5,728 nucleotides of DNA. Source: an uncultured Hyphomicrobiales bacterium (GTDB lineage: Bacteria; Pseudomonadota; Alphaproteobacteria; Rhizobiales; CAJQND01). The translations under genes were made by a program, and so were the position numbers. The stretch lies in NCBI GenBank assembly GCA_905479595.1, contig CAJQND010000170.1:1-5728 (forward strand). Reading direction: 5' to 3'. Position 1 is the stretch's first letter. Each line of letters begins with the position of its first letter. Below, piece after piece: positions 1-5,715 of this stretch. The notes under the pieces were generated by a model. It had not been told where the DNA came from, did no database searches, and saw only the letters and a list, made by a program, of their open reading frames with translations.

Positions 1-243
1 CAATTTGGCTCGCTGCGGATTACACCGCGTGTTTGCTATACTCGACCGCCAACGGAAACGCCTGAAACCACTTCATTTGTCGAGGTCAATGAGGCGCAAC
101 TCAATGGCAAGGTGCGCAAGGTGTTCTCTGGCTGGATGTTTGCATCAAGCCCGGGACTGAACGCGGTGGAACATGCGGTTTATGATGTCTGGCTGACCAA
201 TTGCAAAACGGTTTCCGGGCCTGCGTCCAGCGGCAGCAACTGA
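1..243 (+). CDS. DUF2155 domain-containing protein, 3' part only
   Basis: Frame 1 is open from the first base to a TGA at 241-243, giving 80 residues with no start, so the 5' end lies outside the window. The visible part begins QFGSLRITPRVCYTRPP and continues with FVEVNE, VFSGWMFASSPGLNAVEHAVYDVW and a late NCK. I recognise this as the DUF2155 family of alphaproteobacteria, small proteins that usually carry a signal peptide and have no established function. Two cysteines are visible (residues 12 and 68 of the fragment) and could form a periplasmic disulfide, which is inference. The gene points toward aat and its last 20 codons plus stop overlap the end of aat on the other strand. The neighbourhood of aat and accBC is the usual one for this family, which supports the assignment. 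The missing N-terminus prevents any check of the signal peptide or total length. Confidence 0.88.
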   Translation, partial: QFGSLRITPRVCYTRPPTETPETTSFVEVNEAQLNGKVRKVFSGWMFASSPGLNAVEHAVYDVWLTNCKTVSGPASSGSN

Positions 244-830
244 TAATCCCCGTTCACCTCCAGTGCGCGCTCCAGTAAATCGTGATAATCGTCCCTGTCG
301 ATCTCTTGTGCACCCATTGTTTCCAAATGGGGCGTGACGAATTGCGTGTCGAGTAGTGTAAACCCGCCTGCCTTTAGTCTCGCCACCAGATAGACGAGGG
401 CGACCTTGGAAGCATCGCGTTGGCGCGAAAACATGCTTTCCCCAAAGAATGCTCCGCCAATATGCACCCCGTAAAGTCCACCAACCAGGTGCTCTCCTTG
501 CCAGCATTCCACCGTGTGGCAGAATCCCATGCGAAACAACTGGCCATAAAGCGCGCGAATGCGGGCATTTATCCAGGTTGTGGCGCGGCCGGGCCTGCTT
601 TCCGAACACCCGTCCAAAACCGCATCAAAGTTCGAATTGATACGGATTTCGAATGGCTGGGCGCGCACGGTGCGCCGCAGACGGCGGGAAACATGGAAGG
701 TTTCAAAAGGAAAAACACCGCGGTGGTCAGGGTCGATCCAATAAAGCGCATTGTCATCAGCGCTCTCCGCCATCGGAAAAATCCCTGCGGTATAGGCTTT
801 CAATAGGAGTTGCGGTGTTATTGTCGACAT
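180..830 (-). CDS. aat: Leucyl/phenylalanyl-tRNA--protein transferase
   Basis: A 216-residue protein, slightly shorter than the 234-residue E. coli enzyme but complete. Aat moves Leu or Phe from aminoacyl-tRNA to proteins with an N-terminal Arg or Lys, marking them for ClpS/ClpAP degradation in the cytoplasm. Family hallmarks appear in order: AYTAGIFPM (12-20), YWIDPDHRGVFPFE (30-43), FHVSRRLRR (45-53), TVECW, LVGGLYGVHIGGAFFGESMFSR (115-136) and LDTQFVTPHLETMGAQEI (160-177). E131 in GES and Q163 in DTQF align with the E. coli catalytic-region residues E156 and Q188. The ATG at 830 begins MSTITPQLLLKAY, a normal family N-terminus, 10 bp after the accC stop. The only SD-like bases (GAGAG) abut the ATG with no spacing, so expression probably depends on translational coupling to accC (inference). 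The 3' end overlaps the convergent DUF2155 gene by 64 bp. Confidence 0.96.
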   Translation of the reverse strand: MSTITPQLLLKAYTAGIFPMAESADDNALYWIDPDHRGVFPFETFHVSRRLRRTVRAQPFEIRINSNFDAVLDGCSESRPGRATTWINARIRALYGQLFRMGFCHTVECWQGEHLVGGLYGVHIGGAFFGESMFSRQRDASKVALVYLVARLKAGGFTLLDTQFVTPHLETMGAQEIDRDDYHDLLERALEVNGDYQLLPLDAGPETVLQLVSQTS

Positions 831-840
831 CTCTCGCAGA

Positions 841-2178
841 TCAGTTGTCTAAATATTCTTCCAGCCAGTGAATATCATAGTCGCCATTTAAAATGTCCGG
901 GTCTGAAACCAGACGCTGGAACAGCGGAATGGTGGTCTCAATGCCTTCAATGACATATTCGCCAAGGCAACGGCGCAAACGCATCAGGCATTCCTGACGG
1001 CTCTTGCCAAAGACAATGAGCTTGCCAATCAGGCTGTCATAGTAGGGCGGTACTGTGTATCCCTGATAAATCGCTGAATCGACCCGAACCCCAAGACCGC
1101 CCGGTTGGTGCAACGACACAACCGTGCCCGGAGACGGGACAAACGTTTCTGCGTTTTCTGCATTGATGCGGCATTCGATTGCGTGGCCGGAGAAAACAAT
1201 ATCTTCCTGGCTGTAGAGCAATTCGGCACCGGATGCGACGCGGATTTGTTCCTGCACCAGATCAAGCCCGGTGATCATTTCGGTTACCGGATGTTCCACC
1301 TGCAGGCGGGTATTCATTTCGATGAAATAAAACTCGCCGTTCTCATAAAGGAACTCGACCGTGCCAACCCCTTCATAACGCATCTCGGCAACCGCCTTGG
1401 CGACAGTGTTGCCGATGGTCTCGCGTTGTTCAGAGTTGAGGGCGGGTGATAAGGCCTCTTCCCAGACCTTTTGATGGCGGCGCTGCAACGAACAATCACG
1501 TTCGCCAAGATGAACCGCATTGCCCTTGCCATCAGAAAGGACCTGAATTTCAATATGGCGTGGGCGGCCGAGAAATTTTTCAATGTATATTGTGCCATCG
1601 CCAAAGGCGGCAGCGGCCTCCCGGCTGGCGGTCTGCATGGCCTCTTCAAGATCGCTTTCGGTTTTTGCAACCTTCATGCCGCGTCCGCCGCCACCTGATG
1701 CAGCCTTAACCAGCACCGGATAGCCAATGCCAGCGGCGATTGCGCGGGCTTCATCAGGGTCGCTTACACCGCCTTCAGACCCCGGCACCACCGGAATACC
1801 CAGAGCGGCAACTGTGCGCTTGGCTTCAATCTTGTCGCCCATGGTGCGGATGTGATCGGCTGACGGCCCGATAAACGCGATATTGTGGTCATCGAGAATG
1901 TCGGCAAAACGCGCATTCTCCGACAAAAACCCGTAGCCGGGGTGCACTGCATCCGCGCCGGTAATCTCGCATGCGGTAATCAATGCTGGAATGTTTAGAT
2001 AGCTTTCGGTCGCCGCTGGTGGGCCGATGCACACGCTTTCATCGGCAAGGCGCACATGCATGGCGTTTTCATCTGCTGTGGAATGTACAGCAACCGTAGC
2101 AATGCCCAGCTCGCGGCAGGCGCGCTGAATACGCAGGGCAATTTCTCCGCGATTGGCAATGAGCACCTTGTCGAACAT
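841..2178 (-). CDS. accC: Acetyl-CoA carboxylase, biotin carboxylase subunit
   Basis: A 445-residue protein, close to the 449 residues of E. coli AccC. It carboxylates the biotin carried by AccB using ATP and bicarbonate, the first half-reaction of malonyl-CoA formation for fatty-acid synthesis. The N-terminal domain starts MFDKVLIANRGEIALRI with AVHPGYGFLSEN at 77-88. The ATP-grasp domain shows K116, K158, the glycine loop SGGGGRGMK (161-169), E200-K201, H235 and K237 in RRHQKVWEEA, metal ligands E275 and E287, N289, and the RLQVEHPVTE block (R291, Q293, E295). R337 is the conserved arginine near the active site. These match the E. coli positions with at most a one-residue offset, so all key residues are intact. 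It follows accB by 12 bp and precedes aat by 10 bp, consistent with one transcript. The accA and accD carboxyltransferase genes are not in the window. Homologous ATP-grasp domains of propionyl- or pyruvate carboxylase are excluded by size and by the adjacent accB. Confidence 0.98.
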   Translation of the reverse strand: MFDKVLIANRGEIALRIQRACRELGIATVAVHSTADENAMHVRLADESVCIGPPAATESYLNIPALITACEITGADAVHPGYGFLSENARFADILDDHNIAFIGPSADHIRTMGDKIEAKRTVAALGIPVVPGSEGGVSDPDEARAIAAGIGYPVLVKAASGGGGRGMKVAKTESDLEEAMQTASREAAAAFGDGTIYIEKFLGRPRHIEIQVLSDGKGNAVHLGERDCSLQRRHQKVWEEALSPALNSEQRETIGNTVAKAVAEMRYEGVGTVEFLYENGEFYFIEMNTRLQVEHPVTEMITGLDLVQEQIRVASGAELLYSQEDIVFSGHAIECRINAENAETFVPSPGTVVSLHQPGGLGVRVDSAIYQGYTVPPYYDSLIGKLIVFGKSRQECLMRLRRCLGEYVIEGIETTIPLFQRLVSDPDILNGDYDIHWLEEYLDN

Positions 2179-2190
2179 TTCAGGTGCTTT

Positions 2191-2649
2191 CTATTCCAGG
2201 ACCAGAAGCGGTTCGCCAAATTCGACCGGCTGGCCGTTCTCGACCAGAATTTGCACAACCTTGCCAGCCCGAGGCGAGGGGATCTGGTTCATGGTTTTCA
2301 TGGCTTCGACAATCACCAGGGTTTGTCCCTGGGCGACCGTATCGCCAACTTTAACAAACGGTTCGCTTTCCGGAGACGATGCCATATAGGCGGTGCCAAC
2401 CATGGGTGAGGTGACTGCACCCGCTGGAACATCATCACTGGGTGCAGCAGCCACAGGTGCTGCAGTCGGCGCAGATAAAGGTGCAGGCGCTGCAGAGGCT
2501 GCAATAACACCAGATGCTGCCCGTGCAACACGGATGCGCAGGCCCGATTGTTCAATTTCAATTTCCGACAGGGCGGTCTCGTCCAAAAGACCCGCCAATT
2601 CACGGATCAGGTCTTGGTCGATCTTTGCCTTTTTAGGAGAGCTTGCCAT
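2191..2649 (-). CDS. accB: Acetyl-CoA carboxylase, biotin carboxyl carrier protein
   Basis: A 152-residue carrier that holds the covalently bound biotin shuttling between AccC and the AccA/AccD carboxyltransferase. Residues 1-45 form the N-terminal conserved segment (DQDLIRELAGLLDETALSEIEIEQSGLRIRV). Residues 46-78 are a flexible Ala/Pro-rich linker, and residues 79-152 are the biotinyl domain. The biotinylation motif is VEAMKTMNQ with the target lysine at K118, and the domain ends FGEPLLVLE, as expected. The start begins MASSPKKAKIDQDLIRELA, typical for Rhizobiales accB. Bases AAGGTAGGAA, starting within the aroQ stop codon, provide a plausible ribosome binding site. The GC-rich repeated GCA/GCT codons of the linker are normal for such linkers and are not an inserted repeat. 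The stop is TAG, 12 bp before accC. A carrier for another biotin enzyme is very unlikely given the direct pairing with accC. Confidence 0.97.
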   Translation of the reverse strand: MASSPKKAKIDQDLIRELAGLLDETALSEIEIEQSGLRIRVARAASGVIAASAAPAPLSAPTAAPVAAAPSDDVPAGAVTSPMVGTAYMASSPESEPFVKVGDTVAQGQTLVIVEAMKTMNQIPSPRAGKVVQILVENGQPVEFGEPLLVLE

Positions 2650-2659
2650 GCAAAATGAA

Positions 2660-2669
2660 TTCCTACCTT
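2660..2669 (-). promoter_or_regulatory. Ribosome binding site of accB, overlapping the aroQ stop
   Basis: Reading the minus strand, AAGGTAGGAA begins inside the TAA stop of aroQ and lies upstream of the accB ATG at 2649. The AGGA core is 11 nt from the start, slightly long but workable. The overlap of stop and binding site suggests that ribosomes finishing aroQ help initiation on accB (inference). The same ten bases occur just before the aminotransferase ATG near the right end. Confidence 0.5.
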
Positions 2670-3108
2670 ATTCGCCGGACGACCCGGCCAGCGCTTCAAG
2701 CGCCAATTCATATCCGAGCGGGCCAAGCCCGCAAATTACACCTACCGCCACGGTGGAAACATAACTCTTGTGGCGGAATTCCTCGCGTTTGTAGACATTT
2801 GACAAGTGAACTTCAATCACCGGAACACCAGCTGCGCGCAGCGCATCGTGCAAGGCAACCGACGTGTGGGTATAAGCGCCGGCATTGAGCACAATGCCTG
2901 AGGCTTTCAAGCCTGCTTCCTGCACCCAGGTAACCAGCTCACCTTCCATGTTGGTCTGGCGGAACTCAATCTCAAGGCCAAGCGCTTTCGCCCGGCCGGC
3001 GCAGTCGCGCTCGATATCGGCGAGGGTGTGGTTGCCATAAACCCCTGGCTCGCGCGTGCCGAGCAGGTTCAGGTTTGGCCCATTCAATATGTAAACCGGT
3101 TTTGTCAT
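2668..3108 (-). CDS. aroQ: 3-dehydroquinate dehydratase, type II
   Basis: A 146-residue protein, the usual size of the type II enzyme, which dehydrates 3-dehydroquinate to 3-dehydroshikimate in the shikimate pathway and typically forms a dodecamer. The start MTKPVYILNGPNLNLLGTREP matches the family N-terminus. Active-site residues are visible: R19 and catalytic Y24 on the mobile loop (REPGVYG), N75 in LNAGAYTHTS, H81, H101 with S103-N104 in EVHLSN, and R112 in EEFRHKSYVS. An in-frame ATG 42 bp further upstream (3150) would add MDGSNRRVRTKLKH, which lacks family resemblance and lies in the hairpin region, so I chose 3108. A GAGGA sits upstream of this ATG, but at about 14 nt it is rather far. 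The gene is followed 18 bp later by accB, a linkage frequent in proteobacteria. Type I (AroD) is excluded by sequence and size. Confidence 0.96.
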   Translation of the reverse strand: MTKPVYILNGPNLNLLGTREPGVYGNHTLADIERDCAGRAKALGLEIEFRQTNMEGELVTWVQEAGLKASGIVLNAGAYTHTSVALHDALRAAGVPVIEVHLSNVYKREEFRHKSYVSTVAVGVICGLGPLGYELALEALAGSSGE

Positions 3109-3140
3109 GTGCTTAAGTTTTGTCCTCACCCGCCGATTCG

Positions 3141-3170
3141 ACCCGTCCATAATGTTATAGGCGGGTTTTT
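3141..3170 (+). terminator. Hairpin followed by T-run, reading on the plus strand
   Basis: ACCCGTC at 3141-3147 pairs with GGCGGGT at 3160-3166 (one G-T wobble), with extra A/T pairs inside, and is followed by TTTTCTCTTT on the plus strand. A second ACCCGCC at 3128-3134 can pair perfectly with the same right arm, giving two mutually exclusive stems. In shape this is an intrinsic terminator for plus-strand transcription, yet the nearest genes on both sides (dsbA-like and aroQ) are on the minus strand. In the minus direction the stem is preceded by A residues and not followed by a T-run, so it would be a poor terminator for the dsbA transcript. Its role is uncertain: blocking antisense transcription, or structure in the aroQ leader. 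Confidence 0.45.
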
Positions 3171-3182
3171 CTCTTTGAGAAA
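3154..3182 (-). promoter_or_regulatory. Possible weak aroQ promoter
   Basis: On the minus strand a TATAAC (3159-3154) resembles a -10 box at five of six positions. At a 17-bp spacing the -35 position reads TTTCTC, a poor match to TTGACA. Transcription would begin about 40 bp before the aroQ start. The TATAAC lies in the loop of the hairpin described here, so one of the two readings may be fortuitous. If real, it would give aroQ-accB-accC-aat its own promoter, independent of the genes further upstream. Confidence 0.2.
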
Positions 3183-3199
3183 GCGGTTAGGTCAAGAAC

Positions 3200-3979
3200 T
3201 CAGCAGACTTTGCAGCCGCCAGCTTCGCGCACTTCAGCAATTTGACTGCGTAGCTCTTCAAGGCCCAGAGCGCCTGGAATAAGCCGGTCATCGATAATGA
3301 ATGACGGGGTGCCGTTGATGCCCATGCGGTTTGCCAGCCTGTGACTTTCCGCAATTTCCTGCTGCACGGCTTCGTCATCCATATCTTTGCGCAGCTTATC
3401 TGTGTCCAGGCCGATTTCCTTCGCCACTTTCATGACCCGGGCTTCGTTAAGCGAACCAGAGGTGTTCATCAAAGCAACGTGGAAGTCCCAATATTTGTTC
3501 TGTTTCTTGGCGGCAATGGCGGCGCGGGAAGCAAAAAGGGAATTCTTGCCAAGGATTGGAAATTCCTTGATCACTACCTTCAGCTTTGGATCGCTTTCAA
3601 TCAGAGTCAATACATCTGGAAAGGCGCGCTTGCAGTAGCCGCAATTGTAGTCAAAGAACTCAACCATGGTCACGTCGCCATCCGGATTGCCGGCCACATG
3701 TGAAAGCTTGGAATTGAACAACTCCGCCTTGCTATCGATAATTCCGGATTTCGCCGCGACTTCTTTTTCAGCGGTTTCCTTGCGTTCAAGTTCCGTAAAA
3801 ACCTCACGTATGACTTCCGGGTTCTTGATCAGATACTCGCGAACCAGCGCGCCGATTTCGTTTTTCTGCGCATCGGTGAATTCAGCAGCCAAAACCGGAA
3901 GCGGTGCTGCGGCCATTGCGAAGGTGAGGGCAGCCACAAGGAAAAACCGGTTGATTTTCCGGGCAAAGGGGGTGGTCAT
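3200..3979 (-). CDS. DsbA-family (ScsC/Com1-like) periplasmic thiol-disulfide protein
   Basis: A 259-residue protein with a clear signal peptide: basic MTTPFARKINR, a hydrophobic stretch at 12-29, and probable cleavage after VLAA (about residue 32). Residues 33-95 are charged and likely helical (LVREYLIKNPEVIREVF, then an ELERKETAEKEVAAK stretch), resembling the N-terminal oligomerisation region of ScsC and alpha-DsbA2 type proteins. The thioredoxin-fold domain follows, with active site CGYC at 113-116 in FFDYNCGYCKRAFPD and the cis-proline loop GTPSFII (T224-P225). It should oxidise or isomerise disulfides in the periplasm, and the family alone does not say which. The only other cysteines are C256 and C259, forming GGCKVC at the very C-terminus, a second CxxC. 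The start at 3979 has GGAG 8 nt upstream and places the signal peptide correctly. The gene lies 63 bp after the BepA-like gene and 91 bp before aroQ. No DsbB partner is in the window. Confidence 0.9.
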   Translation of the reverse strand: MTTPFARKINRFFLVAALTFAMAAAPLPVLAAEFTDAQKNEIGALVREYLIKNPEVIREVFTELERKETAEKEVAAKSGIIDSKAELFNSKLSHVAGNPDGDVTMVEFFDYNCGYCKRAFPDVLTLIESDPKLKVVIKEFPILGKNSLFASRAAIAAKKQNKYWDFHVALMNTSGSLNEARVMKVAKEIGLDTDKLRKDMDDEAVQQEIAESHRLANRMGINGTPSFIIDDRLIPGALGLEELRSQIAEVREAGGCKVC

Positions 3980-3987
3980 TTCAGGAA

Positions 3988-3991
3988 CTCC
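3988..3991 (-). promoter_or_regulatory. Ribosome binding site of the DsbA-like gene
   Basis: On the minus strand GGAG lies 8 nt before the ATG at 3979, the best placed Shine-Dalgarno sequence in the minus-strand block, and it supports this start. Just upstream, 3995-4007 contains an imperfect 13-bp palindrome (CAGA, five bases, TCTG) and a TATATT resembling a -10 box but with no credible -35. I see these as suggestive only. Confidence 0.6.
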
Positions 3992-4042
3992 AATCAGAAT
4001 ATATCTGTTAGCGAATGTGTTACTGCATTCCCGGCAAATATA

Positions 4043-5410
4043 CTAACTTTTCGGTGGTTTTAAGTTCAAAATATCGTCAGCACGCCGCCATTGCGGTGTG
4101 CCGGTTTTAAGTTTGCGCTTTGCTTGCCCGGCTTTTTTCTTTGCAAGTTTGATATTTCCAGACCGCAAGTAGGATTCTGCGGTCGACAGATCTGCGCGTG
4201 GAATATTGCCAAGCTTGGCATAAGCGAAGGCTTTTTGATGATGCAAACTTGGGTCATGGTTTTCGCTGCGCTGGGCCCGATTGAGTTCTTTCAGGGCGGT
4301 CTTGGCACCAGCTTTCGTGCCTTGTGCCAAAAGTGCCTTGGCGTAGGTAATGCGGATCAGGCCGGAATTTGGCGCGTATTTGACTGCGCGCTTCAAGGCT
4401 CTTATCGAATGTTTGATTTGTCCGGCGTTCAAGAGAGCTTCGCCGGTGAGTTCCCAAAAATACGGGTTTTTTGGCTGGGACTTGACCAAAATGTTTAATT
4501 CATCAACCGATTTTTGCAATCTGCCGGAGCGGAAGGCGGCAATGGCGCGGGCGTAGTGCGCCGGGGTGCTGTTATCGCCAGGCGGGTACTTTCGAGAAAC
4601 CTGATTGGGCGTCATGTATCCCACCAGTTTGGCTTGCATCAGTTTGTGGCGTGCAACCAAAGCCGGTTTGTCCTTTTTATTGTAATGCGGGCTCTCCTTG
4701 GCCATCCGCTCAAGATTGCGGATACGCTCAAATTCCATCGGATGGCTTCGGGTATATGGGTCGACATACTGGGATGCAGCGAGCGATTGATTTGCCATAC
4801 GGCCAAACAGGTCGAGCATGCCTTTGACAGATTGTCCGGTTTTGGTGAGGTAGCGTGCACCAGCCTGGTCGGCGGCTGATTCCTGAATGCGCAAATAAGA
4901 CAGAAAATTACGTCGTGCCATTTCGCCGCCACCTGCCAGAATGCCCTGACCGGCACTGGCAACGGCTGAATTGCCTGCAACCGCTCCACCAGCAACCGCA
5001 GCTGCGGCAAGCAGCATTGAAAGGATATTCTGGGTGCTCATTCTATCGATTGCATTACCCATCGTTGCCAAATGGGCGCCGGCAATATGCCCGGTTTCAT
5101 GGGCCAGCACCCCAAGCAGCTCATTTGGAGTCTTGGCGCGAGTCAACAAGCCTGTATGAACGAAGATGCGCTGCCCACCGGCAACGAATGCGTTCAAACT
5201 GTCTTCTCCGATGATGTAAACTTTCACCGCATTCGGCGAAAGCCCGGCGGCGCGGAAGATCGGGGTAACGTAGTAGCGCAACAGGGATTCAATTTCCGCA
5301 TCGCGGATCAGCCCACCAGCCCGTGCGGAACCAGTGAAAGGCCCGAACACTGCCAGGCAAAAAGCTGCCAAGAAGGCCAAACTACGTATTTTAACAAAAC
5401 CAGAGATCAT
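4043..5410 (-). CDS. BepA-like M48 family metalloprotease with C-terminal TPRs
   Basis: A 455-residue exported zinc protease. A signal peptide is visible: MISGFVKIRS, a hydrophobic core at 11-23, and probable cleavage after GSARA (residue 31). The M48 domain has the zinc motif HETGH (H104, E105, H108), a third ligand E177 in RIQESAADQAGARYL with D181, and H223 in RSHPMEFERI, corresponding to the switch histidine of E. coli BepA (H246). A Gly/Ala-rich stretch lies between at about 133-162. Residues 283-440 carry tetratricopeptide-like helix pairs (for example YARAIAAFRSGRLQKSVDEL). By analogy with BepA (YfgC) it acts in the periplasm on stalled outer-membrane or LPS-assembly proteins, either promoting maturation or degrading them. 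The substrate here is inferred, not shown. The start at 5410 has no strong SD (GAAAGA is nearby) but fits the signal peptide. The gene is divergent from the aminotransferase and 63 bp upstream of the DsbA-like gene, which suggests a joint envelope quality-control role. Confidence 0.92.
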   Translation of the reverse strand: MISGFVKIRSLAFLAAFCLAVFGPFTGSARAGGLIRDAEIESLLRYYVTPIFRAAGLSPNAVKVYIIGEDSLNAFVAGGQRIFVHTGLLTRAKTPNELLGVLAHETGHIAGAHLATMGNAIDRMSTQNILSMLLAAAAVAGGAVAGNSAVASAGQGILAGGGEMARRNFLSYLRIQESAADQAGARYLTKTGQSVKGMLDLFGRMANQSLAASQYVDPYTRSHPMEFERIRNLERMAKESPHYNKKDKPALVARHKLMQAKLVGYMTPNQVSRKYPPGDNSTPAHYARAIAAFRSGRLQKSVDELNILVKSQPKNPYFWELTGEALLNAGQIKHSIRALKRAVKYAPNSGLIRITYAKALLAQGTKAGAKTALKELNRAQRSENHDPSLHHQKAFAYAKLGNIPRADLSTAESYLRSGNIKLAKKKAGQAKRKLKTGTPQWRRADDILNLKPPKS

Positions 5411-5591
5411 TTAACGTCTTTCAATCTCAGAACAAGGCAAGCGAGCATATCACGGAATCCAAAAGGCTGGCGATGAATCTAACTTTGTTGCGCAGCATTC
5501 GGCAAAAATTGCGGCGATACTTTGTCTTGGAAATGCCGATTAAGTGATAAGCAGGGGCTATGGCCTGGATTACAAACTGAAGGTAGGAAAA
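5411..5591. promoter_or_regulatory. Divergent intergenic region with promoters for both sides
   Basis: These 181 bp separate the 5' ends of the protease gene and the aminotransferase gene, so promoters for both must lie here or overlap the coding ends. The best minus-strand candidate is TTGCCG (5505-5500), 17 bp, TTAGAT (5482-5477). The best plus-strand candidate is TTGTCT (5522-5527), 17 bp, TGATAA (5545-5550). Both are weak matches and neither should be relied on. I see no convincing operator, riboswitch, tRNA or small ORF in it. A short palindrome GCAAAAATTGC is at 5502-5512. Confidence 0.35.
5580..5588 (+). promoter_or_regulatory. Ribosome binding site of the aminotransferase gene
   Basis: AAGGTAGGA precedes the ATG at 5592. 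The AAGG part is 8 nt from the start, an ordinary Shine-Dalgarno spacing, and it confirms that ATG as the start. Confidence 0.6.
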
Positions 5592-5715
5592 ATGGCACAA
5601 TTGCCGGAAGTTTCAAAACGCAGTGCGGTTGTAAAACCGTTCCTGGCGATGGATATGATGCGCGAGGCCAATGCACGCGAGGCGGCAGGCAGCGATATTA
5701 TCCATATGGAAGTGG
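5592..5715 (+). CDS. PLP-dependent class I/II aminotransferase, N-terminal fragment
   Basis: The frame opens at ATG 5592 after a good Shine-Dalgarno and gives 41 genomic codons plus one base: MAQLPEVSKRSAVVKPFLAM, then DMMREANAREAAGSDIIHMEV. The pattern of a short N-terminus, a 'DMMREANAREAAG' helix and 'DIIHMEVG' is characteristic of alphaproteobacterial aspartate/aminotransferase-family proteins (fold type I), where the sequence normally continues GQP. The base at 5715 is G, agreeing with the first base of the expected glycine codon. From 5716 the sequence is sequencing adapter, so the apparent residues EIGRA are not part of the protein. The catalytic lysine and PLP-binding regions are all beyond the cut, so substrate cannot be inferred. 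Divergent from the M48 gene. Confidence 0.8.

Noticed and set aside
145..609. Minus-strand 154-codon ORF overlapping aat
   Set aside because: It is in another frame of aat, Arg/Gly-rich with no family motif, while aat itself is complete with catalytic residues.
2430..2520. Repeated GCA/GCTGCAG-like triplets suggesting a microsatellite or inserted repeat
   Set aside because: They are the codons of the Ala/Pro linker expected in biotin carrier proteins, in frame and of ordinary length.
2393..2764. Plus-strand ORF of 123 codons opposite accB
   Set aside because: It is a shadow of the Ala/Pro-rich accB linker, with low-complexity Ala/Gly composition, no recognisable domain, and no support against the intact accB frame.
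3109..3150. Longer aroQ starting at the ATG at 3150 (160 residues)
   Set aside because: The extra 14 residues (MDGSNRRVRTKLKH) have no family resemblance, the upstream ATG has no Shine-Dalgarno, and the added stretch lies in the hairpin region. MTKPVYILNGPN at 3108 is the standard N-terminus.
3995..4026. Promoter for the DsbA-like gene (TATATT at 4003-3998)
   Set aside because: The -10-like box is good, but at normal spacing the -35 position reads GCAGTA, and the start of transcription would fall on the ribosome binding site. Not enough to call.
5479..5676. Minus-strand 65-codon ORF across the divergent intergenic region
   Set aside because: It runs antisense to the aminotransferase start, has no recognisable sequence and no clear ribosome binding site, and would cover both promoter regions.
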